NCBI RefSeq assembly: GCF_000155615.1
Contig: NZ_DS989915.1
Location: forward strand, 3,230,353-3,294,352
Reading direction: 5' to 3'
Source of the DNA: Alcanivorax sp. DG881
GTDB lineage: Bacteria; Pseudomonadota; Gammaproteobacteria; Pseudomonadales; Alcanivoracaceae
Length of the DNA: 64,000 nt
In this document: in pieces, positions 17,271 to 29,571 of the stretch
Layout: the number at the start of each line of letters is the position of its first letter
Numbering within the stretch: position 1 is the stretch's first letter
Notes under the pieces: model-generated
The model's input: only the letters and a program-made list of their open reading frames with translations
The model's database searches: none
Told to the model about the DNA's origin: nothing
Translations under genes and position numbers: made by a program

Positions 17271-18988
17271 AGAAACAGGCCCGCAAGACACGGCAACCGA
17301 ATCACCCGATGCGCTGGCGCTTTGTGCTGGGCTTCTGGGCGGTGTGTGCCTGTCTGTTGCTGGTGCGGGCGGTGGATCTGCAAGTGATTCAGCATGATTA
17401 TCTGGCGCACCAGGGCGACATTCGCAACCTGCGTGTGGAGCCGTTGGCGGCGCATCGTGGCGTGATTCGTGATCGTGCCGGCAAGCCGCTGGCGGTGAGT
17501 ACGCCGGTGGTGACGCTGTGGGTGAATCCCCGCGAAGCCATGGAGCATCAGGATCAGTGGGGCCGCCTGGCCGGCAACCCGGTGATCGACCCGAAAGCGT
17601 TTGCCCGCAAAGTCCGCCGGCATGAATCCCGCGAGTTTATCTATCTGGAGCGTGGCCTGGCCCCGGAAGCGGCCAAGACGGTGTTGAATCTGAATGTGCC
17701 CGGCGTTTATTCGCTGACAGAGTACCGTCGTTATTACCCGGCCGGCGAAGTGGCCAGCCATGTGGTGGGCTTTACCAATATTGATGATCAGGGGCAGGAA
17801 GGCATTGAGCTGTCCATGGAAGATCATCTGTCCGGCCATTCCGGTCGCAAGAAAGTGGTGCGCGATCTGCTGGGCCGGGTGATTCAGGATATTGAAGTGC
17901 TGGAGCCGGCAGAACCCGGTGAAGACGTTACCCTGAGCATCGACCTGCGGCTGCAATACCTGGCCTACCGGGAGTTACTCGGCGCGGTGCAGAAATTCAA
18001 GGCCAAGGGTGGCAGTGCGGTAGTGCTGGATGTGCGCACCGGTGAAGTGCTCGCCATGGTCAATCAGCCGGCCTACAACCCCAACAATCGCGGCAATCTG
18101 GATACCGGCGCGCTGCGCAACCGGGCAGTGACGGACCTGTTCGAGCCGGGTTCCACCATGAAGCCGTTTACCGTGGCGGCGGCCCTGGAAATGGGCATGG
18201 TGACACCGTCCACCACCATCAATACCCACCCGGGTACCTTGCGGGTGGGCAGCAAAACCATTCGTGATCACCGGGATTACGGTGTCATCGACATCACCAC
18301 GGTGCTGACCAAGAGCTCCAACGTGGGCACCAGCAAGCTGGCACTGGCCATGGAGCCGCTGGCCTTGCCGGGCTATCTGGAGCGTTTTGGTTTTGGTCAA
18401 TCTACTCACATTGCTTTTCCCGGTGAGAGTAACGGGCTGCTGCCGCTGCGCAGCAAGTGGCGCGATGTGGAGCGCGCGGCACTGTCCTATGGGTACGGCC
18501 TGAGCGTGTCTGCGGTACAGCTGGCCCAGGCCTACGCGGTGATCGCCAACGATGGCGTCAAGGTGCCGTTGACCCTGAAAAAAGTGGATGGCGTGCCGCA
18601 GGGCGAGCAGGTGATTGGCAAGGCAACGGCCCGGCAGTTGGTGCAGATGCTGGAAACCGTGGTCAGCCGTGTGGGTACCGCGCGCCGTGCGCAGGTGCCG
18701 GGTTATCAGGTGGCCGGCAAGACCGGCACGGTGCACAAGGTGATGGCCGGCGGTTATGCCGATGACAACTACATCGGCTTGTTTGCCGGGCTGGCCCCGG
18801 CAACGGATCCGCGCATTGTCACCGTGGTGGTAATCGATGACCCGGGCGGAAAAGCCTACTACGGGGGACTGGTCGCCGCGCCGGCGTTTTCCAACATCAT
18901 GAGTGGCGTGTTGCGTTCGCTGCATGTGCCACCGGACAAGCCCGACGGGCTGCTGGCCGGCGGCCCGGATGCGGAGGATCGCTCATGA
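17267..18988 (+). CDS. ftsI: Peptidoglycan D,D-transpeptidase FtsI (PBP3)
   Basis: The protein has 573 residues with one N-terminal membrane helix (about 22-42), a pedestal domain, and a transpeptidase domain. The penicillin-binding motifs are S296-TMK (SXXK), S350-S-N352 (SXN) and K485-TG (KTG). It cross-links septal peptidoglycan as partner of FtsW. The start overlaps ftsL by four bases and the end overlaps murE by four. Confidence 0.97.
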   Translation: MKKQARKTRQPNHPMRWRFVLGFWAVCACLLLVRAVDLQVIQHDYLAHQGDIRNLRVEPLAAHRGVIRDRAGKPLAVSTPVVTLWVNPREAMEHQDQWGRLAGNPVIDPKAFARKVRRHESREFIYLERGLAPEAAKTVLNLNVPGVYSLTEYRRYYPAGEVASHVVGFTNIDDQGQEGIELSMEDHLSGHSGRKKVVRDLLGRVIQDIEVLEPAEPGEDVTLSIDLRLQYLAYRELLGAVQKFKAKGGSAVVLDVRTGEVLAMVNQPAYNPNNRGNLDTGALRNRAVTDLFEPGSTMKPFTVAAALEMGMVTPSTTINTHPGTLRVGSKTIRDHRDYGVIDITTVLTKSSNVGTSKLALAMEPLALPGYLERFGFGQSTHIAFPGESNGLLPLRSKWRDVERAALSYGYGLSVSAVQLAQAYAVIANDGVKVPLTLKKVDGVPQGEQVIGKATARQLVQMLETVVSRVGTARRAQVPGYQVAGKTGTVHKVMAGGYADDNYIGLFAGLAPATDPRIVTVVVIDDPGGKAYYGGLVAAPAFSNIMSGVLRSLHVPPDKPDGLLAGGPDAEDRS

Positions 18989-20457
18989 TGACCCTCCAGC
19001 AACTGCTACCCGATGTCACCCTGCCAGCTTCTGCGGCGGGTGTTGTGCTTTCCGGGCTACAGCTTGATAGCCGTAATGTTGCCCCCGGCGATTTGTTTTT
19101 GGCCGTGCCGGGCGTGGCCAGCGATGGCCGTCAGTTTATCAGTCAGGCGGTTGCCGCCGGTGCGGTGGCGGTGCTGGCGGACGCAGAAACCTTTGAGATT
19201 CAACAGGATCAGGCGGTGCCCTGCGTGGCGCTGCCGGAGCTGGGGCGTCGCGTGGGTACGCTGGCGGCGCGCTGGTACGGCGAGCCCGGTGCGGCCATGA
19301 ATGTGGTGGGCGTGACGGGCACCAACGGCAAGACCAGCATCACCTGGTTCCTGCGCGATGCCCTTAATGCCTTGGGCCACCGTTGTGCACTGGTTGGCAC
19401 CCTGGGGCTGGGCCTGAAAGGCGATGAGCAGACTACCGGCCATACCACGCCGGATCCGATTACCCTGCAGGCCGGTCTGGCCCGGGTGCGCGATGCGGGC
19501 GCTGATTGTGTAGCCATGGAAGTGTCATCCCATGCGCTGGATCAGCACCGCCTTGGTTCCACGCCGGTACCGGTGGCGGTGTTCAGCAATCTGAGCCGGG
19601 ATCATCTGGACTACCACGGGGACATGGAAGCCTATCTGGCAGCCAAATCTGTGCTGTTCACCCGCGACGGCGTCAAGCTGGCGGTGATCAATTGCGATGA
19701 TCCGGCGGCTTATTCGCTGATCGGCTGTCTGGCCGATGGCGTGCGCTGTGTCACCTTCGGCGATCAGCCGGGCGCCACCGTGCGCTGTGCCGCTGTCACC
19801 TTTACTGCCGACGGTATGCGCGCCGAACTGACCGTGGGCGGTGACCCGTTGACGGTCACGCTGCCGCTGTTTGGTCGTTTTAACCTCAGCAACGTGATGG
19901 CCGTTGCCGGCATTCTGCATGGCCAGGGTATCAGCACCGCTTCGCTGGGTGGCGCGCTGGCGGCGGTAACAGCGGTGCCCGGTCGCATGGAACCGGTACA
20001 GCAACCGGGCTGTCCCACCGTGATCGTTGATTACGCCCATACCCCGGACGGGCTGGAAAAAGCCTTGCAGGCGTGCCGCGCCCATTTCCATGGCCGGTTG
20101 TTCTGCATCGTGGGGTGTGGCGGAGACCGGGATACCGGCAAGCGCCCGCAAATGGCCGCTGTGGCCGAGCGCGGCGCGGATCGTGTGGTGCTGACCAGTG
20201 ACAACCCGCGTAGCGAAGACCCGCAACAGATTATCGACGACATGCGAGCCGGCCTTGCCGATGCAGCGTCAGTGCAGGCCATTGTTGAGCGTGCCCAGGC
20301 GGTAATGGATACCGTGCAAGCGGCCAGTGACGGCGATGTGATTCTGCTCGCCGGCAAGGGTCATGAGGATTATCAGGAAGTCGATGGCGTGCGTTACCCC
20401 AGTGATGACCGGGACCTGGCCCGCAAGGCGTTTATCGCCCGGGGAGGTGCGCAATGA
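18985..20457 (+). CDS. murE: UDP-MurNAc-L-Ala-D-Glu:meso-diaminopimelate ligase
   Basis: The protein has 490 residues. It has the Mur-ligase P-loop GTNGKTS near residue 110 and the DNPR motif (SDNPRSEDP) near residue 410, which marks enzymes that add meso-diaminopimelate rather than lysine. It catalyses the third amino-acid addition to the cytoplasmic peptidoglycan precursor. It overlaps ftsI and murF by four bases each. Confidence 0.97.
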   Translation: MMTLQQLLPDVTLPASAAGVVLSGLQLDSRNVAPGDLFLAVPGVASDGRQFISQAVAAGAVAVLADAETFEIQQDQAVPCVALPELGRRVGTLAARWYGEPGAAMNVVGVTGTNGKTSITWFLRDALNALGHRCALVGTLGLGLKGDEQTTGHTTPDPITLQAGLARVRDAGADCVAMEVSSHALDQHRLGSTPVPVAVFSNLSRDHLDYHGDMEAYLAAKSVLFTRDGVKLAVINCDDPAAYSLIGCLADGVRCVTFGDQPGATVRCAAVTFTADGMRAELTVGGDPLTVTLPLFGRFNLSNVMAVAGILHGQGISTASLGGALAAVTAVPGRMEPVQQPGCPTVIVDYAHTPDGLEKALQACRAHFHGRLFCIVGCGGDRDTGKRPQMAAVAERGADRVVLTSDNPRSEDPQQIIDDMRAGLADAASVQAIVERAQAVMDTVQAASDGDVILLAGKGHEDYQEVDGVRYPSDDRDLARKAFIARGGAQ

Positions 20458-21815
20458 TGTGGCTGTCACAGGTCGCCCAGTGGACCGGCGGCACCCTGCA
20501 GGGTGACGACCTGAAAGTGAATGCGGTGGCCACCGATACCCGCGCCATCGAACCGGGTTGCTTGTTCGCGGCGTTACGCGGTGAGCGGTTTGACGCCCAT
20601 GATTTTCTGGCCTCGGCCAAAACCGGTGGCGCCATTGCGGCACTGGTGGACCGTGAGCAGGACAGTTTCGAAAGCGCTGTGCGCGTAGCCGACAGCCGTG
20701 AAGGCCTGGGTCGACTTGCCGGCGGTTATGCCGCCCAGTTCGATTTGCCCCGCCTGGCGGTCACCGGCAATGCCGGCAAGACCACGGTGAAGGAAATGGC
20801 GGCGGCCATGCTGGGTGACGGTACCCTGGCCACCCATGGCAACTTCAACAATGACGTGGGAGTGCCGCTGACCCTGTTGCGCCTGCGCGCAGAGCATCGT
20901 TTCGCGGTAATCGAACTGGGCGCCAATGCGCCGGGCGAAATCGCCTGGACCAGTTCGCTGACGCGCCCGCAGGTGGTGCTGGTTACTAACGTGACCGGCG
21001 CGCACCTGGAAGGCTTTGGTTCCATGCAGGGTATTGCCGATGCCAAGGCGGAAATCTTTGGCGGCTGCACGCCGGGTGGTCAGGCGATCATCAACAACGA
21101 TGACAGCTTCGCGGATTTCTTCGCCGAAAAAGCCCGTGCTGCTGGTTTGACGGTGGTGCGGGTCAGCATGGATGAAAGCACGCGAACCGGTGCCGACCTG
21201 TATGCCGAAAATATCGCCCTGCATCGCGATCGCGCGGAGTTTGTGCTTCAGCCGCTGGGCGAAGCGGTGACGGTACCGCTGCCCGGTGCACATCAGGTGA
21301 GCAATGCCCTGATGGCCTGCGCGGCGGTGCGTGCCTTGGGCGTAAATTTACCTCAGGTGCTGCCGCGTTTGGCAGCACTGAAACCGGTCCCCGGACGAAT
21401 GCATATCCAGGCCGCCGGTGCCGGCGCGGTGGTGGATGACACCTACAACGCCAACCCGGGTTCAGTGCGCGCCGCCATCGATTGGCTGGCTGCGCAGCCG
21501 GCACCACAAATGCTGGTGCTGGGCGCCATGGGCGAGTTGGGCCCGCAGGCCGATTCGCTGGTAGAGGAACTGGGTGAATACGCTCGTCAGGCCGGGCTTT
21601 CCGGTTTGGTTGCCATGACTGGTGCAGCGGCGGCCGCACGGGGTTATGGCGAAGCAGCAAAAATTGCCGAGGACTATCAACAGGCGGCGAGCTGGAGTGC
21701 TCCGGTGCTGGCACAAGGCGGCACGGTGTTGGTGAAAGGATCCCGTAGCGCCGGTATGGAAGCGGTGGTGCAGCGGCTTACACAGGAACGCACACACACA
21801 GAGGGGGCACGCTGA
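20454..21815 (+). CDS. murF: UDP-MurNAc-tripeptide:D-Ala-D-Ala ligase
   Basis: The protein has 453 residues. The ATP-binding loop reads [17 protein letters not shown] near residue 100, the MurF form of the GKT motif, and [12 protein letters not shown] near 325 is another MurF signature. It adds D-Ala-D-Ala made by Ddl (encoded at 27.9 kb) to the UDP-MurNAc-tripeptide. The start overlaps murE by four bases and the stop overlaps the mraY start by one. Confidence 0.96.
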   Translation: MMWLSQVAQWTGGTLQGDDLKVNAVATDTRAIEPGCLFAALRGERFDAHDFLASAKTGGAIAALVDREQDSFESAVRVADSREGLGRLAGGYAAQFDLPRLAVTGNAGKTTVKEMAAAMLGDGTLATHGNFNNDVGVPLTLLRLRAEHRFAVIELGANAPGEIAWTSSLTRPQVVLVTNVTGAHLEGFGSMQGIADAKAEIFGGCTPGGQAIINNDDSFADFFAEKARAAGLTVVRVSMDESTRTGADLYAENIALHRDRAEFVLQPLGEAVTVPLPGAHQVSNALMACAAVRALGVNLPQVLPRLAALKPVPGRMHIQAAGAGAVVDDTYNANPGSVRAAIDWLAAQPAPQMLVLGAMGELGPQADSLVEELGEYARQAGLSGLVAMTGAAAAARGYGEAAKIAEDYQQAASWSAPVLAQGGTVLVKGSRSAGMEAVVQRLTQERTHTEGAR

Positions 21816-22897
21816 TGCTGCTTTGGCTGGCGGAATATCTGGCGCAATACCACAGCGGTTTTCTGGTGGTGCAGTACATCACCCTGCGCGGCATCTTGAG
21901 TGTGCTGACGGCGTTGTTCATCGCGTTCTGGGTCGGCCCGATCATGATCCGCAAACTGCAGGAAAAGCAGGTGGGCCAGGCCATTCGTGACGATGGTCCG
22001 AAGAGTCACCTGAGCAAGGCGGGTACCCCCACCATGGGCGGCGCGCTGATTCTGGTGGCCATCGTTATTTCCACCCTGTTGTGGGGCGATCTGGAAAACC
22101 GGTTTGTGTGGATCACCCTGGGTGTGCTGTTTATTTTCGGCGCCGTGGGCTGGGTGGATGACTGGCGCAAGGTGGTGGAAAAGAACCCGCGCGGCTTGCC
22201 CGCCCGCTGGAAATATTTGTGGTTGTCAGTGGGTGCGCTTGGTGCCGGTTGTGCCTTGTTCTTCACCGCGCAAAGCCCGGTGGAAACCCAGTTGATCGTG
22301 CCCTTCTTCAAAAGCGTGGCCATCAACATGGGTTGGTTCTACATCGTGCTCACCTATTTTGTGATTAACGGCACCAGCAACGCGGTGAACCTGACTGACG
22401 GTCTGGATGGCCTGGCCATCATGCCCACCGTACTGGTGGGTGGCGCCCTGGGCATCTTTGCCTACGCCGGGGGGCATACGGAATTTGCGACTTACTTGCA
22501 GATTCCCTATGTGGCCGGTGCTGGCGAGTTGGTGATTATCTCTGCTGCCCTGTGTGGTGCGGGTCTCGGTTTCCTGTGGTTCAACGCGTATCCCGCCCAG
22601 GTGTTTATGGGCGATGTGGGCGCGTTGTCCCTGGGGGCGGTGCTGGGCGTGATGGCGGTGATCGTGCGCCAGGAAATTGTGCTTTTCATCATGGGCGGTG
22701 TGTTCGTGATGGAAACGGTATCGGTGATGTTGCAGGTGGGCTCGTACAAGCTCACCGGTCGGCGGATTTTCCGCATGGCCCCCATTCATCACCATTTTGA
22801 ACTGAAGGGGTGGCCGGAGCCGAAGATCATCGTGCGGTTCTGGATTATCACCGTGATTCTCGTACTGGTGGGTCTGGCGACCCTGAAAATCCGATAG
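21815..22897 (+). CDS. mraY: Phospho-N-acetylmuramoyl-pentapeptide transferase
   Basis: The protein has 360 residues, the family norm, with about ten membrane helices. Catalytic and substrate motifs are visible: [14 protein letters not shown] near residue 65, GWVDDWRK near 112 (Asp pair), [10 protein letters not shown] near 192 and [10 protein letters not shown] near 325. It makes lipid I at the inner membrane. It overlaps murF by one base. Confidence 0.97.
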   Translation: MLLWLAEYLAQYHSGFLVVQYITLRGILSVLTALFIAFWVGPIMIRKLQEKQVGQAIRDDGPKSHLSKAGTPTMGGALILVAIVISTLLWGDLENRFVWITLGVLFIFGAVGWVDDWRKVVEKNPRGLPARWKYLWLSVGALGAGCALFFTAQSPVETQLIVPFFKSVAINMGWFYIVLTYFVINGTSNAVNLTDGLDGLAIMPTVLVGGALGIFAYAGGHTEFATYLQIPYVAGAGELVIISAALCGAGLGFLWFNAYPAQVFMGDVGALSLGAVLGVMAVIVRQEIVLFIMGGVFVMETVSVMLQVGSYKLTGRRIFRMAPIHHHFELKGWPEPKIIVRFWIITVILVLVGLATLKIR

Positions 22898-22913
22898 GGG
22901 ATTGAGTCAATTT

Positions 22914-24239
22914 ATGGCGAAAGACGGGTTTGATCTGGTCATTGGTCTGGGTGTAACAGGCCGCTCCGTGATCCGTTATCTAACGGATCAGGGGATGCCC
23001 GTGCGCGCCATTGACACCCGTGCTGAGCCGGCCGGGCTGGATGCCCTGTGCGCAGAATTTCCGGACCTGAAAGTGCACACCGGTAGCTTCAAAAAAGGCT
23101 GGATGGGCAAGGCCCGTCGCCTGATCGTGAGCCCGGGCGTGGCGGTATCCACGCCAGCCATTGCCGAGCAGGTAGTGGATGGCAAAGAAGTGATCGGCGA
23201 CATTGAGCTGTTCGCCCGTGCGGCCAGCGAGCCGCTGGTGGCCATCACCGGCTCCAATGCCAAGAGCACAGTGACCACCCTGTTGGGTCAGGTAGCGGAT
23301 GCCTGCGGGATGAACCCGGGCATCGGCGGCAACCTGGGTGTGGCGGCGCTGGAATTGCTTGACGATCAGGCCCGGTTGTATGTGCTGGAATTGTCCAGCT
23401 TCCAGCTGGAAACCACCTACAGCCTGAGTGCAGAAGTGGCCACGATTCTCAATGTGTCCCAGGACCATCTGGACCGCTATGCCAGTTTTGCCGATTACCT
23501 GGCGGCCAAGCAGCGTGTCTACGACGGCTGCCAGGTGGCAGTCTGGAACCGTGATGACCTGGCTACCCGTCCGCCGGCCACCGTGGCTCGGCAGATCAGT
23601 TTTGGTGCCCATCCGGAAGCGGATTACCGGCTGGACAGCGAGAACGGTCAGTTGTTGTGTCGGGGGGAGCCGTTGTTGTCGCTGTCCGAACTGGCCCTGA
23701 CTGGCCACCACAATGCCATGAATATTCTCTCGGTACTGGCGATCAGCGACGCGCTGTCCCTGAACCGGGACAAGGCCCTGGCCACGGTGAAAGCCTTCAC
23801 TGGCTTGCCGCACCGTTGTCAGTTGGTAGCGGAAGCCGGTGGCGTGCGCTGGTTCAACGATTCCAAGGCGACCAATGTGGGCGCCACCCTGGCCGCGCTC
23901 ACCGGTATCGGTGAAAGCATTGAAGGCAAGGTGATTCTGGTGGCGGGCGGTCAGGGCAAAGGGCAGGACTTTTCCCCGCTGGCCGAGCCGGCGCGCCAAT
24001 ATTTGCGTGCCGCCCTGTTGATGGGCGAAGACCGCAATACCGTGGCTCAGGGTATGTCCGCTGCCCCCTGCGAACTGGTGGCTGACATGGCCGCTGCCGT
24101 TGCCCGTGCCCATGCGCTGGCACAGCCGGGTGACGCGGTGTTGCTGTCGCCGGCCTGTGCATCATTCGACATGTTCAGCGGTTTTGCAGCCCGCGGCGAT
24201 GATTTCACCGCCCGTGCCCGGGAGGTGTGCCATGACTGA
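22914..24239 (+). CDS. murD: UDP-MurNAc-L-Ala:D-glutamate ligase
   Basis: The protein has 441 residues from the ATG at 22914, which gives MAKDGFDLVIGLGVTG; an in-frame TTG 12 bases upstream is a less likely start because it sits directly on the AGGGG purine tract. The ATP loop reads ITGSNAKSTVTTLL, the form common in pseudomonad-like MurD. The enzyme adds D-Glu to UDP-MurNAc-L-Ala. The stop lies eight bases inside ftsW. Confidence 0.95.
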   Translation: MAKDGFDLVIGLGVTGRSVIRYLTDQGMPVRAIDTRAEPAGLDALCAEFPDLKVHTGSFKKGWMGKARRLIVSPGVAVSTPAIAEQVVDGKEVIGDIELFARAASEPLVAITGSNAKSTVTTLLGQVADACGMNPGIGGNLGVAALELLDDQARLYVLELSSFQLETTYSLSAEVATILNVSQDHLDRYASFADYLAAKQRVYDGCQVAVWNRDDLATRPPATVARQISFGAHPEADYRLDSENGQLLCRGEPLLSLSELALTGHHNAMNILSVLAISDALSLNRDKALATVKAFTGLPHRCQLVAEAGGVRWFNDSKATNVGATLAALTGIGESIEGKVILVAGGQGKGQDFSPLAEPARQYLRAALLMGEDRNTVAQGMSAAPCELVADMAAAVARAHALAQPGDAVLLSPACASFDMFSGFAARGDDFTARAREVCHD

Positions 24240-25389
24240 GCGCATGATCCTTAAAGTAGATAGTACGGGGATCGACAAGCCGTTGTTGTGGACTGCTGTC
24301 CTGCTGTCGCTGGCGGGTCTGGTGATGGTGTCCTCCGCCAGCTTGCAGATTGCGGAAACGCGCCTGGGTGACCCCTTCTATTACGCCATGCGCCACGGCA
24401 TTTATCTGGCGCTGGGACTGGGTGTCGGCACCTTTGTGTATTACGCGGTGCCGTTGGCGCTGCTGGAGCGTTTGCGCTTTGTGATGCTGCCCGTGGCCCT
24501 GGTGGTACTGGTGATGGTGTTTATTCCCGGGCTGGGACGAACAGTGAATGGCTCTACCCGCTGGATTGCGTTGCCGGGCCTGACCATTCAGGCCTCGGAA
24601 ATCGTCAAGCTGTGCTTTGTGCTGTATCTGGCCGGGTACGTGGCCGAGCGCAAAGCTGCGCTGGAAACCGAATGGAAAGCCTTCCTGTTGCCGCTGGGGT
24701 TGCTGGGTGTGTTGATGCTGCTGCTGTTGCTGGAGCCGGATTTCGGCGCGGTGGTGGTGCTGGGCATTACCGCCATGGGCATGTTGTTCCTGTCCGGCGT
24801 GCCGACCCTGCGCTTCCTGCTGATCGGTCTGATCGCGGTGGCCTTGGGTGGGCTGGTGGCCTTTGCCGAACCTTACCGGGTGGCGCGCCTGATGACCTTC
24901 ACCGATCCCTGGGCAGACCAGTTCGGTTCCGGCTATCAGCTCACCCAGAGCCTGATCGCTTTCGGGCGCGGCCACTGGTTGGGCGTGGGGCTGGGTAACA
25001 GCGTGCAGAAACTGTTTTATCTGCCGGAAGCGCATACGGATTTTGTTTACGCGGTGATGTCCGAAGAGCTGGGCTTGTTGGGCAATGTGGCGCTGATCAG
25101 CGGCTTTATTCTGCTGGGCTGGCGGGTGTTCCGTGTCGGCGATCGTCTGGAAGAGCGTGGGCTGCTGTACCACGCCTATGTGGTTTATGGCTGTGCCTTT
25201 GTCTTTTGCTCCCAGGCGTTTATCAACCTGGGCGTAAATATGGGGCTGTTGCCCACCAAGGGCCTGACGCTGCCGTTTATCAGTTACGGCGGCTCTTCCT
25301 TGCTGATTTCTGCGGCCATGGTGGGGCTGATCCTGCGCGCCGGGGCGGAAGCCGATCACCTGAAAGCCAGAGGGAGGGCTGCACGATGA
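24232..25389 (+). CDS. ftsW: Septal peptidoglycan glycosyltransferase FtsW
   Basis: The protein has 385 residues from the ATG at 24232. It is a SEDS-family membrane protein with about ten helices. Family blocks include GRTVNGSTRWIALPG near residue 100 and the C-terminal INLGVNMGLLPTKGLTLPFISYGGSS. FtsW polymerises glycan strands at the septum together with FtsI. It overlaps murD by eight bases and murG by four. Confidence 0.95.
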   Translation: MTERMILKVDSTGIDKPLLWTAVLLSLAGLVMVSSASLQIAETRLGDPFYYAMRHGIYLALGLGVGTFVYYAVPLALLERLRFVMLPVALVVLVMVFIPGLGRTVNGSTRWIALPGLTIQASEIVKLCFVLYLAGYVAERKAALETEWKAFLLPLGLLGVLMLLLLLEPDFGAVVVLGITAMGMLFLSGVPTLRFLLIGLIAVALGGLVAFAEPYRVARLMTFTDPWADQFGSGYQLTQSLIAFGRGHWLGVGLGNSVQKLFYLPEAHTDFVYAVMSEELGLLGNVALISGFILLGWRVFRVGDRLEERGLLYHAYVVYGCAFVFCSQAFINLGVNMGLLPTKGLTLPFISYGGSSLLISAAMVGLILRAGAEADHLKARGRAAR

Positions 25390-26459
25390 GTCGCACCGTC
25401 CTGATTATGGCTGGTGGTACCGGCGGGCATGTGTTCCCGGCGTTGGCCGTGGCTGATCAACTGCGTGCGCGGGGCTTCGAGATCCTCTGGCTGGGTGCGG
25501 AAAACGGCATGGAAGGCAAGCTGGTGCGCCAGTATGGCTACGAGATTGCCGAGCTGTCCGTGTCCCGTCTGCGGGGCGGGGGCATTAAGCGCAAGCTGAC
25601 GGCCCCGTTCAATTTGCTGCGGGCGGTGTTGCAGGCGCGCCAGTTGATCCGTACCCGTCAGCCGGTACTGGCGGTGGGCTTTGGTGGTTTTGCCAGCGGC
25701 CCCGGTGGCCTGGCAGCGCGGTTGTGCAAAGTGCCGGTGGTGGTCCATGAGCAGAATGCGGTTCCCGGGCTGACCAATCGCCTGTTGTCCCGCCTGGCCA
25801 CGGTGACCCTGGAAGGGTTTCAGGGTGCCTTTGGTAATCCGCAGGCTTGTTGGGTGGGCAACCCGGTGCGCCCGGAAATTACCGCTCTGGATGAGCCGGC
25901 TCGTCGTTATGCCCAGCATCAGGGCGGCTTGCGGGTACTGGTACTGGGCGGTAGCCAGGGGGCCCTGGTGCTGAACCAGGATTTGCCCGAGCTGCTGCTG
26001 GCAGTGCTGGGTCGCGATATACAGGTGCGTCATCAGTGTGGCGCCGGACGTACTGCGGAAGCGGCGCCGATTTACCAGGCGCTGGGCCTGCAGGCTCAGG
26101 TCAGTGAGTTTATTGATGACATGGCAGAAGCCTACGGCTGGGCGGATCTGGTGATCTGTCGGGCTGGTGCGCTGACCGTGGCGGAAGTGGCTGCGGCGGG
26201 TGTGGCCGCCATGTTTGTGCCACTGCCCAGTGCAGTGGATGACCACCAGACATTGAATGCCCGTTGGTTGTCAGAGCGCGGAGCCGCGCTGCTGTTGCCC
26301 CAACGGGACCTGGGTGCGGCAAGCCTTGCCGGCACCCTGAAACCGGTTGCAGAGCGTGGCTTGCTGGCGCAAATCGCCGAGCGGGCCCGCGAGCAGGCGA
26401 TGGCGGATAGCGCTGAGCGCGCCGCCACGCTGTGTGAGGAGGTGGCCAATGGCCGATAA
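25386..26459 (+). CDS. murG: UDP-GlcNAc:undecaprenyl-PP-MurNAc-pentapeptide transferase
   Basis: The protein has 357 residues from the ATG at 25386. It is a GT-B glycosyltransferase: the first glycine loop is [16 protein letters not shown] (residues 8-23), the second [11 protein letters not shown] near 190, and the donor-binding segment [15 protein letters not shown] near 260. It makes lipid II on the inner face of the membrane. Its start overlaps ftsW (ATGA) and its end overlaps murC by 11 bases. Confidence 0.96.
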   Translation: MSRTVLIMAGGTGGHVFPALAVADQLRARGFEILWLGAENGMEGKLVRQYGYEIAELSVSRLRGGGIKRKLTAPFNLLRAVLQARQLIRTRQPVLAVGFGGFASGPGGLAARLCKVPVVVHEQNAVPGLTNRLLSRLATVTLEGFQGAFGNPQACWVGNPVRPEITALDEPARRYAQHQGGLRVLVLGGSQGALVLNQDLPELLLAVLGRDIQVRHQCGAGRTAEAAPIYQALGLQAQVSEFIDDMAEAYGWADLVICRAGALTVAEVAAAGVAAMFVPLPSAVDDHQTLNARWLSERGAALLLPQRDLGAASLAGTLKPVAERGLLAQIAERAREQAMADSAERAATLCEEVANGR

Positions 26460-27873
26460 CGACATGATTCATACGGTGCCGGAGATGCGCCGCATTCGCG
26501 GGATCCACTTTGTGGGGATCGGCGGTGTGGGTATGTGCGGCATTGCCGAAGTGCTGGCCAATCAGGGCTATGCCATCAGCGGCAGCGACATCAAGGAATC
26601 ACCGGTGGTAGAGCGGCTGCGCAGCCTTGGCGTGCGGGTGGACATCGGCCACCGGGCATCAAACATTGATGGCGCCGACGTGGTGGTGACGTCCACGGCG
26701 GTGAATACCGAAAACCTGGAAGTGGCGGCGGCCCACGAGCGCCGTATTCCGGTGGTGCCACGTGCCCAGATGCTGGCGGAGCTGATGCGCTTCCGCCATG
26801 GCATTGCCGTGGCCGGGACCCACGGCAAGACCACCACCACGTCACTGACTGCAGCGATCATGGCCGAGGCCGGACTGGATCCGACTTTTGTTATTGGCGG
26901 GCGCCTGAATAGCGCTGGCACCAATGCACGTCTGGGACAGAGCCGTTATCTGGTGGCGGAAGCGGATGAATCCGATGCCAGCTTCCTGCACCTGCAGCCC
27001 ATGAGCGCCATCGTCACCAATATCGATGCGGACCACATGCACACCTACGGCGGCGACTTCGCCCAGCTGGAGAACACTTTTATCGAGTTCCTCCACAACC
27101 TGCCGTTCTACGGCGTGGCGGTGATGTGTGTGGATGATCCGGTGGTGCGCAAGTTGCTGCCCCGGGTCAACCGTCAGGTGATTCGCTACGGCTTTAGCGA
27201 GGATGCGGACCTGCGTGCGGAGAACGTGCGCCAGGACGGCATGGTCACCCATTTCCGGGTAGTGCGCGCCGAAGGCGAGCCACTGGAGGTGTCCCTGAAC
27301 ATGCCGGGTCGCCACAACGTCTTGAATGCGTTGGCGGCGATTGCCGTGTCTGCGGATGAAGGGGCTGATGATGAAGCCATTATCCGTGGCCTGAATAACT
27401 TTACCGGGGTGGGGCGTCGCTTTGATGTGCAGGGCGAGTATCACTTCGAGGGCGGCAGCGCGACCCTGGTGGACGACTACGGTCACCACCCCCGTGAAGT
27501 GGCCGCCACCATTGATGCCATTCGCGAAGGCTGGCCGGAGCGTCGCCTGGCCATGCTGTTCCAGCCGCACCGTTATACCCGCACCCAGGACCTCTACGAG
27601 GACTTCGTGGAAGTGCTCTCCGGCGTGGATGTGCTGCTGATGCTGGAAGTGTATGCCGCCGGGGAAGACCCGATTCCCGGGGCGGATGCCCGGGCATTGT
27701 GCCGCAGCCTGCGAAAACGCGGCCTGGAGCCGGTGTTTGTGGATGACCCGGACAAGCTGGCGGGCCTGCTGGCCAGCCAGCTACAGGACGGAGATCTACT
27801 CGTCACGCAGGGCGCCGGTAATGTCGGTGCCATTGCCAAGCAGTTGGCTGCTCAGGGAGGCCGCCGTGGATAA
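26449..27873 (+). CDS. murC: UDP-N-acetylmuramate:L-alanine ligase
   Basis: The protein has 474 residues. The N-terminal Rossmann-like loop reads [17 protein letters not shown] and the ATP loop [11 protein letters not shown] near residue 123. It adds L-Ala to UDP-MurNAc, the first peptide step. The ATG at 26449 follows GAGGAGG in the murG tail; another ATG at 26464 is possible but leaves a worse ribosome-binding site. It overlaps ddl by eight bases. Confidence 0.96.
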   Translation: MADNDMIHTVPEMRRIRGIHFVGIGGVGMCGIAEVLANQGYAISGSDIKESPVVERLRSLGVRVDIGHRASNIDGADVVVTSTAVNTENLEVAAAHERRIPVVPRAQMLAELMRFRHGIAVAGTHGKTTTTSLTAAIMAEAGLDPTFVIGGRLNSAGTNARLGQSRYLVAEADESDASFLHLQPMSAIVTNIDADHMHTYGGDFAQLENTFIEFLHNLPFYGVAVMCVDDPVVRKLLPRVNRQVIRYGFSEDADLRAENVRQDGMVTHFRVVRAEGEPLEVSLNMPGRHNVLNALAAIAVSADEGADDEAIIRGLNNFTGVGRRFDVQGEYHFEGGSATLVDDYGHHPREVAATIDAIREGWPERRLAMLFQPHRYTRTQDLYEDFVEVLSGVDVLLMLEVYAAGEDPIPGADARALCRSLRKRGLEPVFVDDPDKLAGLLASQLQDGDLLVTQGAGNVGAIAKQLAAQGGRRG

Positions 27874-28789
27874 GCGTGCATTGCAACAGCGATTGAGCCG
27901 GGTGGGCCGCGTGGCGGTGCTGGCCGGCGGTAAATCCGCAGAGCGCCCGGTGTCGCTGAAGAGCGGCGCGGCGGTGCATCAGGGCCTGCGCAATCTGGGC
28001 CTGATCGCAGAGCTGGTGGATCCGGCTGACAAGAGCGTGGAGACGCTGAAAGGCTTTGATGCCGCCTTTATCGCCCTGCACGGTCGCGGCGGCGAAGACG
28101 GCGTGATCCAGGGCGTGTTGGAGCATCTGGAGATTCCCTACACCGGGTCCGGGGTGATGGCGTCTGCCATCGGCATGGACAAGGTGCGCACCAAGCAACT
28201 GTGGAAAGGCGCGGGTTTGCCGACCCCGGCGTTTTATGTGTCCGGCCGCGATGAGGCAGACCTGGGCTTCCCGGTCATCGTGAAACCGGCCCACGAAGGT
28301 TCTTCAATCGGTATGGCCAAGGCGGATAACGCTGAAGAGCTGGCCGAGGCGCTGGTCGCCGCAGAAAAATTTGACCAGGACGTGCTGGTGGAAGCCTGGG
28401 TCAACGGCCCGGAATACACCGTGGCGGTGCTGGGCGATGAAGCCTTGCCGGCCATCCGCCTGCAAACGCCCCATGCGTTTTATGACTTTGAAGCCAAGTA
28501 CCAGTCCGACAGCACCGAGTATCTGTGCCCGGCAGGGCTGGATGATGCCGACGAGCAGGCGCTGCGGCAGCTGGCGCTGACGGCATTCCGGGTCGCCGGT
28601 TGCCGTGGTTGGGGCCGGGTCGATGTGATGCGCGATGCGCAGGGCCAGTGGCAGTTGCTGGAAGTGAATACGGTGCCCGGCATGACTGATCACTCGCTGG
28701 TGCCGATGGCGGCGAAGGCCACCGGCCGGGATTTTGACGTGCTGGTGGGGGAAATCCTGCTGGACGCACTGGAACGGGGTCGTGGCTAG
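27866..28789 (+). CDS. ddl: D-alanine:D-alanine ligase
   Basis: The protein has 307 residues and starts with GTG at 27866, preceded by GGGAGG. It is an ATP-grasp enzyme with the family blocks [19 protein letters not shown] (near residue 11), [14 protein letters not shown] (near 70), [12 protein letters not shown] (near 138) and [16 protein letters not shown] (near 266). A longer in-frame reading that begins inside murC lacks family similarity. The product is used by MurF. It overlaps ftsQ by eight bases. Confidence 0.95.
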   Translation: MDKRALQQRLSRVGRVAVLAGGKSAERPVSLKSGAAVHQGLRNLGLIAELVDPADKSVETLKGFDAAFIALHGRGGEDGVIQGVLEHLEIPYTGSGVMASAIGMDKVRTKQLWKGAGLPTPAFYVSGRDEADLGFPVIVKPAHEGSSIGMAKADNAEELAEALVAAEKFDQDVLVEAWVNGPEYTVAVLGDEALPAIRLQTPHAFYDFEAKYQSDSTEYLCPAGLDDADEQALRQLALTAFRVAGCRGWGRVDVMRDAQGQWQLLEVNTVPGMTDHSLVPMAAKATGRDFDVLVGEILLDALERGRG

Positions 28790-29558
28790 AAACGCCCCCG
28801 CGCCACGTGGCGCCCGCCGCAAGCCGGTGAAAAAGGCCGGCGTACCGCTGCGCGAGCGCCTTGCAGCGGCGGTGCCGTGGATGCTGGTGAGCTCGGTGGC
28901 ACTGGTCATCCTGCTGGCCGTGATCTACCTGCCGGCGGCGCTGGATGGTTACCCCATTCGCAAGGTGGGCGTGGATGGTGTCACCGATGTGCGTCGCCAG
29001 CAGCAAATCCAGACCGCACTGGCGGCGCTGGTACGCGAAGAGAATTATTTCTCTGTGCCGCTGGAGGATATCTACCAGCAGTCACAGGGATTGAGCTGGG
29101 TGGAGGAGGTCTCCGTACGCCGTCAGTGGCCCGATACCGTGGTACTGACGGTGGAAGAGCGGCGCCCGGTGGCGGTGTGGAATGACACCGTGCTGGTGTC
29201 GGACAGCGGGCAGCCGTTCAAGGCGCTCAAGCAGTACGACCTGTCCGGCCTGCCGCACCTGAGTGGCCCGCAACAGCGGCTGGAGGAAGTCATGGGCTTC
29301 TACCACAGCATGGGCAAGACGCTGGCGGATGTGGATCTGACCATTCGCAGCATGGACGTCAACGCGCGCCTGACCGCGCGCCTGACGCTGAATAACGACA
29401 TGGAACTGGTGGTAGACCGTGAACATTACACCACCAAATTACGCCGTTTTGTGCGGCTTTATCGTGGCGTGCTGAGCACGGATAGCCGCCAGGTAGCTCG
29501 GGTCGATCTGCGTTATGCGGACGGCATGGCAGTGACCTGGCGCGAGCAGCAGAGTTAG
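28782..29558 (+). CDS. ftsQ: Cell division protein FtsQ
   Basis: The protein has 258 residues and begins with GTG at 28782. It has a basic cytoplasmic N-terminus, one membrane helix (about residues 31-50), a POTRA domain starting at [12 protein letters not shown], and a beta domain with [28 protein letters not shown]. FtsQ recruits FtsL and FtsB to the septum. It ends 13 bases before ftsA. Confidence 0.93.
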   Translation: MARNAPAPRGARRKPVKKAGVPLRERLAAAVPWMLVSSVALVILLAVIYLPAALDGYPIRKVGVDGVTDVRRQQQIQTALAALVREENYFSVPLEDIYQQSQGLSWVEEVSVRRQWPDTVVLTVEERRPVAVWNDTVLVSDSGQPFKALKQYDLSGLPHLSGPQQRLEEVMGFYHSMGKTLADVDLTIRSMDVNARLTARLTLNNDMELVVDREHYTTKLRRFVRLYRGVLSTDSRQVARVDLRYADGMAVTWREQQS

Positions 29559-29571
29559 GAGAAAGGGTGAC

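Noticed and set aside
22980-25359. Long antisense frames opposite murD and ftsW
   Set aside because: The sense strand carries complete, conserved and overlapping dcw genes; the antisense products have no family similarity.
27653-27865. Upstream extension of ddl inside murC
   Set aside because: The GTG at 27866 has a ribosome-binding site and gives the family N-terminus; the extension only translates murC in another frame.
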